A DNA stretch of 45,926 nt from Tritrichomonas foetus (GCA_001839685.1 MLAK01000928.1:1-45926), one strand, 5' to 3'; positions 20,039 to 29,236 are shown, counted from the first letter of the stretch. The notes: generated by a model from the letters alone, not told the origin. Numbers and translations are program-made.

Positions 20039-20409
20039 GATGTGCGAATTTTGATGTGTGAATTTTGATGTGTAAGTTTTGATGTGTGAATTTTGATGTG
20101 GAATTTTGATGTGTGAATTTTGATGTGTGAATTTTGATGTGTGAATTTTGATGTGGAATTTTGATGTGTGAATTTTGATGTGTGAATTTTGATGTGTGAA
20201 TTTTGATGTGGAATTTTGATGTGTAAGTTTTGATGTATGAATTTTGATGTGTGAGTTTTGATGTGTGAGTTTTAATGTATGAATTTTGATGTGAGAATTT
20301 TGATGTGAGAATTTTGATGTGTGAGTTTTGATGTGTGAATTTTGATGTGAGAATTTTGATGTGGGAGTTTTGATGTGAGAAATTTGATGTGGGAGTTTTG
20401 ATGTAAAAC
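20039..20409. repeat. 14-bp minisatellite, about 26 copies, with a 55-bp higher-order repeat
   Basis: Tandem copies of GATGTGTGAATTTT and close variants run from 20039 to 20399, plus a partial unit. Three units (20095, 20150, 20205) are 13 bp because one TG is a single G. They fall at every fourth position, making a 55-bp higher-order unit (14+14+14+13) at 20053-20107, 20108-20162 and 20163-20217. The last third has a second variant family (GATGTGAGAATTTT and GATGTGGGAGTTTT). Because 14 is not a multiple of 3, minus-strand frames through it stay open and read as His/Ser/Lys/Thr/Asn repeats; I regard these as non-coding. It lies in the gap between two converging genes. Confidence 0.92.
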
Positions 20410-20442
20410 ATATCAAAAAAATAGAAAATCGATCATTGAACG

Positions 20443-20898
20443 TTACAAATCGATCAATAAAGCTTCCGCTCTTCTAATGTGATTATTGAGAGTATCAACA
20501 ACTTGTTTAAATTTTGCAAGCATTTGACTTTGAATATCTCGTTTATCTGCGCCGATACGAAAAACAATAGACTGCAGATCAATAATTTCGGCTTTCATGA
20601 CGTAAAGTTCTTTCACAATTGATCGAAGCTGACACTTTTCCATAACTTGCTCAGTTTGAACAGGATCAGGAAAAATATCCAAAGATTGGGAATCGTCGTC
20701 ATCCAAGTTTCTATAGCTGTGGGAACTCATGCTTTCCATATCGGGGATTTCTGATCCGGTTACGTCTGAGAAGGATTTCATATCTGAAATTGCTCTTTTA
20801 AAGTCTTGCTGAATTGACCTTAGTGTTTTTTGTCTCTCTTGAAATGAAAATTCGTCGTCGTTATCTGATTCATCGGAATACTTTTTGGTTTTCTTCAT
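20443..20898 (-). CDS. Small acidic protein with C-terminal coiled coil, unknown function
   Basis: About 151 residues starting at MKKTKKYSDESDNDDEF. The frame is open to 20919, but that codon is TTG, so I use the ATG at 20898. The N-terminal half is acidic and Ser-rich with probable phosphorylation sites (SDESDNDDE, DDDDSQSLD). Residues about 85-151 form an amphipathic helical/coiled-coil segment (SIVKELYVMKAEIIDLQSIV, then QVVDTLNNHIRRAEALLIDL). I do not recognise the family. Composition is unlike random frames and it has its own promoter gap, so I consider it real. The stop is TAAC. It converges with the thioredoxin gene across the minisatellite. Confidence 0.65.
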   Translation of the reverse strand: MKKTKKYSDESDNDDEFSFQERQKTLRSIQQDFKRAISDMKSFSDVTGSEIPDMESMSSHSYRNLDDDDSQSLDIFPDPVQTEQVMEKCQLRSIVKELYVMKAEIIDLQSIVFRIGADKRDIQSQMLAKFKQVVDTLNNHIRRAEALLIDL

Positions 20899-21077
20899 CT
20901 TCTCTGTCGAAAATAGCAAGAAAATCGTTACATTACTTTAAATACTTTACATATTCTTTAAAAAAATTACATCACATGTCATTCACTTCACTTCACTGAA
21001 GAAATGTAATAAATTAAAAAAGAAATATTAATTAAAATTAATTTAAACATCCAGACGAAAATAACGACTTAAATCAA

Positions 21078-22388
21078 TCAACTATTCTTTAACAAATCAA
21101 TAAAGCTTGTCAAACTGGCTAAACTAGCGTCAAAAGGATCAATTTTTTCTGTTTCGACGATTTGGCGTCCAAGTCTTCGTGCAATATAATAAAATGGTGT
21201 ATAGCTATCATCCTCAAGATGCTGTTCATAAAGAAAATTGAATGAACACAAACACTGACATATATCTTTTTCAACACCGTAACCATAATACTGAATCATT
21301 CCTTGTACCAAGATACCTTCTGGAATGAGCTCATCAGCTGCAGCTGCAATATTTTCCACTGTAACTTCTGTAGAATTTTCTTGTCTTCGCTCATTTTTGT
21401 CAACTTTTTCTTTATATTCTTGAAACAGTGCTTGATCTTCTTCACTCAGGTCTTTGGATAATTCAACAATTTCGTGCAAAATGTCAGAATGAAGCGGTCT
21501 CTTGTTAGGATCAGAATTTAAGCAAGCGGAAATCAATTTCATTTCTTTGACATTCTTTTCTTTATACAGTTTTTCAGCTTCTTTAGAAGGAATCCCATCA
21601 ACAATTTTCTGAATTAATGAATGGTATTTTCCTTCATTACTTAAAGGAAAATTCCCCTGTGAAAGATAGTAAAGAGTCATACCATAAGCATATATGTCGA
21701 TTCGATGATCATAGCTTTCATTTTCTGAATGATATAATTCAGGTGCAGCAAATAATGGTGTTCCAGGCTTTGATTCAACAATATCGTTGTTTTTGACTTT
21801 TCTCGAAAATCCAAAATCAGACAAAAATGGTTCACTATAATTTTTCGTTGTTCGACCCAACAAAATATTACTCGGTTTGACGTCTCGATGTATTATCTTT
21901 TTTGAATGGAGATACTGTAATGCTGATGCTACTCCATATGCTATCACCAGAGTGTGCACAGAAATAAAAGGGATTTCATCTGAGCAATATTTATCTTCGA
22001 GAGAGGCGGCTGGCAAATATTCCATTTCAATGTATGGACTATATTCCTCATACTGATTAATCTCTATCTGATTAACTGGAATTTCGATACCATCATGTAT
22101 GCGGAGATGACAATCAAATGTTTTGAGAATGGCTGGATGATTTGATTCTATGCTTATTTTAGATTCTCTATTGAAATAATGCAAAATACGGTCAGTCTGT
22201 TCAGATGAAACTCGAATAAATTTAATGACTCGGAATTTTTGAATATCCGTTTTCCAATACAAATGAACAGTTCCACATCCTCCACCTCCAATTTTGCAAA
22301 TGTAATTGTAATCGTATTGATCTTTTTGATCAGTTTCGGTCATTTTCGATTTTTTTTTGGAAAATTTGTCAATATTTAGTATTTCCAT
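21078..22388 (-). CDS. Ser/Thr protein kinase with Sel1-like C-terminal tail
   Basis: A 436-residue protein. Residues about 27-310 are a complete kinase domain: Gly-rich loop IGGGGCGTV (33-41), candidate ATP-binding lysine K56 (VIKF), HRDVKPSN at 167, DFGFS at 191 and an AAPE substrate-binding motif. The C-terminus (about 345-430) contains Sel1/TPR-like helices (GMIQYYGYGVEKDICQCLCS). Kinase-plus-Sel1 proteins are a large class in trichomonads. Group membership within the kinome is not obvious. The frame runs from the ATG at 22388; a second in-frame ATG at codon 16 (MTETDQ) is a possible alternative. A TCATT initiator 15 bases upstream supports the first. The stop is TGA. Confidence 0.88.
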   Translation of the reverse strand: MEILNIDKFSKKKSKMTETDQKDQYDYNYICKIGGGGCGTVHLYWKTDIQKFRVIKFIRVSSEQTDRILHYFNRESKISIESNHPAILKTFDCHLRIHDGIEIPVNQIEINQYEEYSPYIEMEYLPAASLEDKYCSDEIPFISVHTLVIAYGVASALQYLHSKKIIHRDVKPSNILLGRTTKNYSEPFLSDFGFSRKVKNNDIVESKPGTPLFAAPELYHSENESYDHRIDIYAYGMTLYYLSQGNFPLSNEGKYHSLIQKIVDGIPSKEAEKLYKEKNVKEMKLISACLNSDPNKRPLHSDILHEIVELSKDLSEEDQALFQEYKEKVDKNERRQENSTEVTVENIAAAADELIPEGILVQGMIQYYGYGVEKDICQCLCSFNFLYEQHLEDDSYTPFYYIARRLGRQIVETEKIDPFDASLASLTSFIDLLKNS

Positions 22389-22400
22389 TCAAATTTACAA

Positions 22401-22405
22401 AATGA
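22401..22405 (-). promoter_or_regulatory. Initiator (Inr) of Sel1-kinase gene
   Basis: TCATT on the minus strand. The predicted start is opposite 22403, 15 bases before the ATG at 22388. Confidence 0.6.
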
Positions 22406-22582
22406 CACGTAAAAATATTCACAAAAAGTCAACATGCATTCCACTTTATCCAATTTTATTTGATTTGAATAATCATATAATCAGAGAAGTAAAAAGAGTA
22501 AATCAAATATGCATACATTAAGATATTTAGACAGCATTATTTCCATTTTTCATAAAATTTCAAAAAACTTTATATTTCTAAT

Positions 22583-23476
22583 TTAAAAATCTTCTTCTTC
22601 TTCTTCATTATCAAGTTCTTCTTCTTGAACTTGTGTGGACACAAGTTGCTCGATGTGCTGTTTGATGATGTTTGTCACTTCATTGGGGTTGGCGAGATGT
22701 GAGAGATGACCACCTGTTTCAATTTTGACATATTTTGTGCCTTGTATTGCTTTCTGCGGTCTATCCTTATCGTCCATTTTGAACGTCCAGTCACAAGGCT
22801 GAATAATCAGAATTCTTTCAGGCGTGACATGCTTTGGCAGCTTCACAGGGGCGGCTGTTGCCCTCATTCTGACTCTTGCGGCAACAAGGCCAGCTGGAAT
22901 TGATTCGAGTTCCTTCAATTCGAAAGAGGCCGCTGGCTTGAGATTTGATGGGAATTTTCCAGATGATGGAAAAACTTCTCCGTGAAGGTCGCTTTTTCCT
23001 GTAAACGCTGAAAAGAATCCAGCCACCTTTTTGAATGGCGTGGTCGACATGAATCCTGAAACTAAAGAAAGCGATATAATTTCTGCCGAGAGGGATGGAA
23101 AGCTGGCTAAATTAAGTGCAAGGAAGGCACCAAAACCAAAACCAACTAAATGAACTTTGGATATGAGTTTCGAGGCTGTAAATAGGTCAAATCCTGTCAT
23201 AAATGATGAAACACTTTGATAGCCTGGAATGCTGATAGTGACAACGCGATAACCTGCAGCCATAATTCTTGTGGCAACAAGGTACATAGAATTGATAGAA
23301 TCATAAATATCAGAGATGATTACGACGGCTTCATCATTTTCGACGGGGCCACCTTGCCTGAATTCCCAGATGACCTCATTGATTGTGTCTGTAAATTGCT
23401 GTGTTGGGGCATTACAAGAGTAATTAATGAATTCGGAGGAGCTCAGATTGAGTTCGACTTGTCCTTCTTCAGTCAT
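22583..23476 (-). CDS. Maspardin (SPG21)-like alpha/beta-hydrolase, nucleophile missing
   Basis: About 297 residues; the frame is open to a TTG at 23488, so I take the ATG at 23476 (MTEEGQ). The alpha/beta-hydrolase fold is clear. The segments GYRVVTISIPGY, SKVHLVGFGFGAFLALNLAS and KIETGGHLSHLANPNEV line up with maspardin, an endosome/trans-Golgi-associated protein. The nucleophile elbow should be G-x-S-x-G; here it is G-F-G-F-G, so the serine is glycine. The protein is therefore probably a non-catalytic adaptor. The tail is acidic (EEELDNEEEEEDF). Another member of the ACL4/ABHD family is the main alternative. A TCACA initiator lies 19 bases before the ATG. The stop reads TAAA. Confidence 0.75.
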   Translation of the reverse strand: MTEEGQVELNLSSSEFINYSCNAPTQQFTDTINEVIWEFRQGGPVENDEAVVIISDIYDSINSMYLVATRIMAAGYRVVTISIPGYQSVSSFMTGFDLFTASKLISKVHLVGFGFGAFLALNLASFPSLSAEIISLSLVSGFMSTTPFKKVAGFFSAFTGKSDLHGEVFPSSGKFPSNLKPAASFELKELESIPAGLVAARVRMRATAAPVKLPKHVTPERILIIQPCDWTFKMDDKDRPQKAIQGTKYVKIETGGHLSHLANPNEVTNIIKQHIEQLVSTQVQEEELDNEEEEEDF

Positions 23477-23492
23477 TTGGCGGGACAAAAAT

Positions 23493-23497
23493 TGTGA
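23493..23497 (-). promoter_or_regulatory. Initiator (Inr) of maspardin-like gene
   Basis: TCACA on the minus strand fits TCA(+1)Y(T/A), with the start opposite 23495 and a 19-base leader. This also supports the ATG at 23476 over the upstream TTG at 23488. Confidence 0.55.
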
Positions 23498-24118
23498 TCA
23501 TATCTGGCTATCAGTTACAGATTTGGATAATTATTGTCAAAAAGTAGCAAAGTCAATTCGGAAAAATACAGAATTAATTTTCTGAGAAAATATATTTGTC
23601 AAGTTCCATCATGATCTCATCTGTGTTGCAATGATATGTAAAAGTGAATAAACTATATAGAATAAATTTAAAGAACATAGTAATATGTTAATAGCGCATA
23701 ATCTTAATTATCTATTTGTGTCGTCAATTCAAATTAGTCTCAGCTTATCGCTGGGAACGATCGATTTAATGGCTCTGTTTCTCTACCAAGTGGTATTACC
23801 AACTAATCAATAAAAATCTTTAAAACTTATAACAGTACCCTAATATAGAAAAGCAGAGTCATAATGATTCATGAGTGATATGCATCAAAGAATTCAGTAA
23901 CATATACAGGAATAGATGAACATATACTCATCAATATTGACAGCGACAAAACTAGAATTCAATTCTCATCATTCCATTCAATTGGTAAAAACTTGTTTTT
24001 ATTCATAGTAAATTATATATTATATATATTCCATCTCTATAACTTATATCATGAATATTCTATAAAAACATTCTTATCAAAAAAAATTATGAATATCATT
24101 TCTTTAATTTTTATAAAT

Positions 24119-24159
24119 TGTATACAAGTTGATATATATTGATCTTAATCTTGTATACA
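24119..24159. repeat. Perfect 10-bp inverted repeat
   Basis: TGTATACAAG at 24119-24128 and CTTGTATACA at 24150-24159 are exact reverse complements with a 21-base spacer. They can form a cruciform or an RNA hairpin. Confidence 0.85.
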
Positions 24160-24174
24160 TTCCATCTTTACATT

Positions 24175-24251
24175 TTGGAAAAAAAATTCCAACTTAACTG
24201 CTTTTGGTTGCGTTGCCAGTTAATAGTTGAGACTATATGATTATAAGTTGG
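24175..24251. repeat. Cluster of nested hairpins
   Basis: Four perfect inverted repeats lie within 77 bases: TTGGAA/TTCCAA (24175-24192, A6 loop), TTAACTG/CAGTTAA (24194-24223), ATAGT/ACTAT (24223-24236, 4-base loop) and CCAACTTA/TAAGTTGG (24189-24251). The outer CCAAC/GTTGG arms plus the two inner hairpins could fold as a three-way junction; the TTGGAA hairpin is an alternative partner for the same CCAA. Confidence 0.7.
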
Positions 24252-25189
24252 CATGACAAAATATTACATTGGACTATAATAAATTTGACTACAAGATTAA
24301 AAAAATACATTTTATATTGACAATATATTTATGGTGAAAACTGAGAAATGAATAATCAAACATAAATCTCAAATGAATCATTATTTGGTTTGTTCATTTT
24401 TGATAAATTTTTCATCAATATGAAATGAAACACAGTGTATATACGCAAATATTTAAATTATGAACATTTTCATCATCAAAAGTCACACTGATCGTCATGA
24501 ACCAAAAAATGATAAATTTATTTTGTTAGTTTCTTTTCGTTAAAATAATGTACATATACTTATAATACCAAATATATCTTAGTAATATAAATTTGTCGAT
24601 AATTTTTCGGTATATTTATTCAACAATATTCGATTAAGATTGGTCAATTTTGTTAACAAAAGTTTCTTTGAATTTTTTGGGTTTGGTTTTTTAGTGCGAG
24701 ATTTAGATATGGTTTTCTCCAAGGTGTGGGATTCATCCAAAAAACGCAATTTTTATTTGAATACCCTACACTTGCCGTTTTTTATTTCATCCTCAGAATT
24801 CCTTCAGAAATTCGAATTATTTTGAATGGAAAACAAATTTCATCAATTTCTCCACAATTTGACAGTGATACCAATAGAAAATTTATGTAATATAATAACT
24901 TTTTAAAAGTCATAATTTTTGTTTCAATCAAATTTTCTGTTAATAAAAATATATTTTTGAAAATAAATCGAACTTTTTAAAATATCTCCTCACTTTTTCA
25001 TTGTCAAACAAGATATTCATAAAACGATTTTACTTTTTGAATGTGATTAAAGGACTTTTTGATAATATTTCGAGATTTTTTTTCGATGCATTTGGTGATT
25101 TTAGCTCTGTAAAAGTTCATTTTATACAATATTTTCGACTTTTTTTGAATACAGTTTGAGAGCTGCAAAATCTCCAATCAAAGGGATAA

Positions 25190-28100
25190 ATGCACCTGTC
25201 GATCTCCAATTCGCCATCATCCTCGGACGACGGGAACGATTCCCCATTGAAGAGATCAACATTTACGTCATTTGGCCGGTCAAACATTCCGCGAACTACA
25301 GAGTGGCCATCAAATTATGTTGATATGTCAGAATACGATGAAATCGAAGAAGATTTTCACGAAGCGTTTCCTCTCTCAAATTATGTCCCTAACATTTATT
25401 CGGATTTTCTGAATCGCAAAATCTCAAACCCAGATCCTTTTTTTATCTTACCATCGCTCAACGACGAAATAGTACAAATACCTACGGTAATAAATCCCGA
25501 CCTGGAAAAAATAATTATTCACCTCCTCGATCTCCCGTCTTTATCAACAAATAAAAAACATTTTATCCATACATGGTGCGATCTTGAAAAAGTGACTTCA
25601 GTTGAAGCAAAAAGAGTTATTCCTCTCTTTTTTAGCCAAGAATATAAAAAAATATGCGACCCAAAAGACTGGGAAACAAAGCCAGAAATATCTTGGGCGA
25701 AAACTCTCAATATTAGAACTTTTTCACGTTCAACACAATCAACAAATCATACAGTGAGAATTTTCCATTATGTCGGTTTAGGTTTTCCACCACCTGATCG
25801 TGATCGAATTTTTATGCGTGACGTATTTTCTCGAGGAAACTATACATTAGTGACTGAACTTGCGGCTTTAGTTCAGCCACCTTGTATGATGATTTTTGAT
25901 TGTGATAAAGCAGCTATTTTAAAACATTCTTTAAACCAAATTCAACAAAATCAATCATTTTATGATGCTCATTCAGCTCAAACAATGTTTGCTTTATTTT
26001 CTTGTTCGGAAAATGAACAATTAAGAATTGCTTCAACCTTACCTCAAAATTTTTTTACTTGTGTTTTATTATCACCTGATAAAGCTTTTTCTGAAATAAC
26101 AAAAATTAAAGTGACAGACCAAAAAATGTTTTTACAGTTTTTAGATATTTTTGCTGATTCAATTGCTTTAGATTTATTGAATCCTGATCAATTTCATCAT
26201 TTATTTCGATCAAATATGACAATTTCTATACTTTGGAGAAGATTTTTATTAGCACAGCGTTTAATGAACACTTTTGGTTTACATTGTCAATCACTTCCAG
26301 TAATTGTTGATACTTCTGAACATCAACTTTGGACACAATTTGAATATGCTATGATGTGTCTTGGTAATGGAAATACATTAAAAATGTTTGCTGATTTATA
26401 TCAACACCATTTTACGGAAGTTAAACAACCGCCACTTTATGTTTGTGCTTTTGTCACTTCTTTGTTAAAAATACCTGAATTAAAACCACCAATTTTGAAA
26501 ATTCTCGCAAAGTTTATGAATAGGTCACCTTTAAATTGTAGATTAATTGGAAAAGTTTTAGATTATAGACTAATTGGCGATTTTGAATCAGCTCTTCGTT
26601 CGCCTTTACTGAAAGACTGGTGTGTTGTAATGAGTGGTTTATTATTAGTTGAAAATTCTTTATCAAAAGTTATTGCATCATCTTTTCAGCAATTTCAAGA
26701 TGTAATTAGGGCATCAAATGATTCAAAATTATCGGAGAAAACCAGAATAAGACTTTTATCAATTTTAGTATGTTTAAGAGATTCACAAAATCATTTAAAT
26801 TGCGCTTATAATTCTGAACAAACAACTGATAAATTTTTACCAATTTTATTTAGTTCATCTCCACAAATTAGACAATGGATTGTTTTATTTATTCATTCAG
26901 CAATGTCACGATTTGCAGCAGAACCACTTTTAATTGGTCCAACTGCAATTCATGCGCATGCAATGCTGTTAATGTATGACAAAATAATATTGACTAGAGC
27001 TGTTGCAATTACAATCCTAACCACAATAATGGCACCTCATTGGACAGATTTTAATGAAAATGTTATGCGCTGTGCAATGAAAGGTGCAATTGATGGATCA
27101 TCAACAGTTAGAATTGCATTTTTATGTTGTGCAGCAAGATATTGCAATTTAAATGAAGATAAATGTGATGATAATGAAAATGAAAAGATTGATATTTTAA
27201 TGAGACTTGATCCCATTGCATTTTCGAATACATCTGGACGACCAAAAATTCGGTCATTTTTAGAAATGCTATCAAAAGATCCAAATGCAGAAGTTAGAAA
27301 AATTGCTGAAAGAATTTTACGTGATCCTGTTAATTCTGGTTTAGAAGTCATGTATCAAGAAAATGCTACAACACTTCATGAAACAGCTCATGCCAATTTA
27401 TTTGCCAAAGATTTCAGGAAAGTTGAAATGAAAACACGCTATATTAATACATTATTTAGATCTAATGATTTAGAGCTTTTCGAATTTATTCAATATAGTC
27501 AAGATAAAGTAACTTGCGTAACATTTGATTATTCACATCGCTCAGTTTGTTATGGAACTGAAAAGGGTGATATATTTTATAGTAATAACCACTGGAATAT
27601 AACTGGTCCAATTTTACAGATTTGTCATTTACCAAATGATGTAATTGCAGTTTCTGCTGGTGATGGCGCAATTCATATTTTTAGAATTGGTTTTGAATCT
27701 GAAATTGATGCATTTTTACCTTCAATTTATCATTTTTCAAACACAATATTAATGGATAATGATAATAATTTATTATTTGTTGCACAAGAACAGAATGAAA
27801 TTAATGTTTGGGATATTTCTTCACTTTTATTAATCGGTCGAATAGAAACTGATTGTCAAATTCAAAGAATTACATGTATAGATAATTTTGTATATGCTGC
27901 TTTAGCTGATGGAAGAATAATAAAAATTGATGGAGAAACCTTGCAAGTTCAAAAAGAATCAAGCAAGTTTTTAAATCATCGATTTTTAAATATCGGTAAA
28001 CATAAAAATCATCTTTGGACTCTTTCAGAAAATGGTGAAGTATTTCTTTGGGAAAATTTTGATGAACCAAGATGTATATTACAAAATTTTTCAAATTGTA

Positions 28101-28309
28101 AGAACTTTATAATCAGCCAGTCTTTACCACTTATTATTTCCATTACAGATAAAATTCGTTTAACTAATTTCTCTTCTGAATCCTCTAGCGAACTAAAATG
28201 CGAAAAAGGAGATGAAAATAGTTGTTGCTGCTGTTTAGATATCGAAAAACCACTTGCAGCGATAGGTTACAATGATGGAGCAGTTGCGGTTTGGCGCCTT
28301 CCTGTTTAA
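25190..28309 (+). CDS. RAPTOR: Raptor-like TORC1 subunit (caspase-like N domain, helical repeats, WD40)
   Basis: A 1039-residue protein. Residues about 90-300 correspond to the Raptor N-terminal caspase-like domain: VRIFHYVGLGFPPP (for FHYNGHGVPRP), MMIFDCDKAAILKHS (for YDCSNAG-IVKSF), FALFSCSENEQL and LPQNFFTCVLLSP. Residues about 310-740 are HEAT-like helices, and about 765-1039 are WD40 repeats (VNVWDISS-type and a final AVAVWRLPV). Raptor is the TORC1 scaffold that presents substrates to TOR kinase. The GHG histidine is leucine (L197) while C238 is kept, so any caspase-type dyad is broken. The protein is shorter than human Raptor (1335 residues). A TCAAA initiator-like site is 13 bases upstream of the ATG. 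The stop reads TAAA. Confidence 0.9.
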   Translation: MHLSISNSPSSSDDGNDSPLKRSTFTSFGRSNIPRTTEWPSNYVDMSEYDEIEEDFHEAFPLSNYVPNIYSDFLNRKISNPDPFFILPSLNDEIVQIPTVINPDLEKIIIHLLDLPSLSTNKKHFIHTWCDLEKVTSVEAKRVIPLFFSQEYKKICDPKDWETKPEISWAKTLNIRTFSRSTQSTNHTVRIFHYVGLGFPPPDRDRIFMRDVFSRGNYTLVTELAALVQPPCMMIFDCDKAAILKHSLNQIQQNQSFYDAHSAQTMFALFSCSENEQLRIASTLPQNFFTCVLLSPDKAFSEITKIKVTDQKMFLQFLDIFADSIALDLLNPDQFHHLFRSNMTISILWRRFLLAQRLMNTFGLHCQSLPVIVDTSEHQLWTQFEYAMMCLGNGNTLKMFADLYQHHFTEVKQPPLYVCAFVTSLLKIPELKPPILKILAKFMNRSPLNCRLIGKVLDYRLIGDFESALRSPLLKDWCVVMSGLLLVENSLSKVIASSFQQFQDVIRASNDSKLSEKTRIRLLSILVCLRDSQNHLNCAYNSEQTTDKFLPILFSSSPQIRQWIVLFIHSAMSRFAAEPLLIGPTAIHAHAMLLMYDKIILTRAVAITILTTIMAPHWTDFNENVMRCAMKGAIDGSSTVRIAFLCCAARYCNLNEDKCDDNENEKIDILMRLDPIAFSNTSGRPKIRSFLEMLSKDPNAEVRKIAERILRDPVNSGLEVMYQENATTLHETAHANLFAKDFRKVEMKTRYINTLFRSNDLELFEFIQYSQDKVTCVTFDYSHRSVCYGTEKGDIFYSNNHWNITGPILQICHLPNDVIAVSAGDGAIHIFRIGFESEIDAFLPSIYHFSNTILMDNDNNLLFVAQEQNEINVWDISSLLLIGRIETDCQIQRITCIDNFVYAALADGRIIKIDGETLQVQKESSKFLNHRFLNIGKHKNHLWTLSENGEVFLWENFDEPRCILQNFSNCKNFIISQSLPLIISITDKIRLTNFSSESSSELKCEKGDENSCCCCLDIEKPLAAIGYNDGAVAVWRLPV

Positions 28310-29236
28310 ATTGATTGTTTATTTAAAATATGATATGTATATTAACTTACAAAATTTTATCTTTCATTTTTTTCAATGAAAAATCTAATAATGAATTTAT
28401 TTAATGATATAGTATTATATTAATCTTTTTACCGACATATAATTTTGGATTACGGTTCATTAAAAATATGCGCTGCAAGTCCTCTGTTAAACAATTTCCA
28501 TAATGTTAAATAGAAAATTCATCACATCAACTAAACACAATATATCATCATGTTTGGGATCGTAACACTGAATAGGGAGCGGATCATGACTATTCAAGTT
28601 TCCTCATGGGCTATATATAAACAGAATAAGAAAGATTTGAAAAAAATAACATATATTATCAATATCAATCATTAAATTTCACCACTTAGAAAATAATATA
28701 TGATTCAATATAGATAAAATAATCCCATTCTGAATTAACAACAGCTCATCATCATTAGCTAACAACAACTTGCATTATCATACACTATGATAATCAGCAC
28801 TTTATCAAGGAGTTTTATAAAGAGAGAATGCAGATGAAGATAATCTGATATAAACTATTGATTTCTTTCTGAACCTATCAATCATATAGTCTCCTATTCA
28901 ATTTTCAATGACCGTTTATAAAAAATATGTCAATTTTTTTTAATACACATTATTGAAAAGTTTATGATCAGAAATCACCAAATATTTGAATGAAATGGTT
29001 TTGGAAAGTTTTCTCAAAATGCTCTTTTTTCTTTTTTGAATGAAATTTTGACTAATGAGCAGAAAATGATATATAAAAATCATTGAATGAGCTGGATAGC
29101 GTAAATATCTCAAAACAAGTTACACATATGAATAGTTGAGAATTGTTCATAACTTTTTGTGGGAATAATTTCATTCAGATTCATAAAAAGCTCATGAATC
29201 AAAAATTTAATCAAGGAAAAAAAAAAAAATTCAACA
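28310..29236. other. Intergenic region with a palindrome and a GC-richer patch
   Basis: About 930 bp with no gene. Near 28548-28612 there is a less A+T-rich patch with TGAATAG (28569-28575) pairing to CTATTCA (28590-28596). At 28774-28794 there is a perfect 9-bp inverted repeat with a 3-base loop. The right end is the promoter of the initiator-binding-domain gene and includes an A10 run just before it. Confidence 0.5.
28774..28794. repeat. Perfect 9-bp palindrome with 3-base loop
   Basis: ATTATCATA (28774-28782) and TATGATAAT (28786-28794) are exact reverse complements around CAC. This is a candidate protein-binding site or cruciform. Confidence 0.85.

Larger units (their letters stand above)
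23477..25189. other. Long gene-free region with hairpin clusters
   Basis: A 1.7-kb stretch between divergent genes, the longest gap in the window. The only sizeable frame (24640-24825, 61 codons) has no protein-like features. A less A+T-rich patch at about 23735-23805 contains small hairpins (CAGC/GCTG at 23741-23753 and TACCA/TGGTA at 23784-23795). Positions 24119-24251 hold a series of inverted repeats described in the findings. I find no tRNA A/B boxes, no snRNA consensus that I know, and no transposon coding sequence. Raptor's promoter must lie at the right end. Confidence 0.55.

Noticed and set aside
19946..20416. Two overlapping minus-strand frames of 156 and 127 codons rich in His-Gln-Asn-Ser-His-Ile-Lys repeats
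   Set aside because: They are translations of the 14-bp minisatellite in two frames; the unit length is not a multiple of three and no non-repeat domain supports coding.
24640..24825. A 61-codon plus-strand frame in the long intergenic region
   Set aside because: Phe-rich composition typical of T-rich non-coding DNA, with no motif, no initiator and no neighbour context.
23477..25189. tRNA, snRNA or transposon in the long gap
   Set aside because: No B-box-like GTTCGAATC with a matching A box, no familiar snRNA motif and no transposase or reverse-transcriptase frame found.
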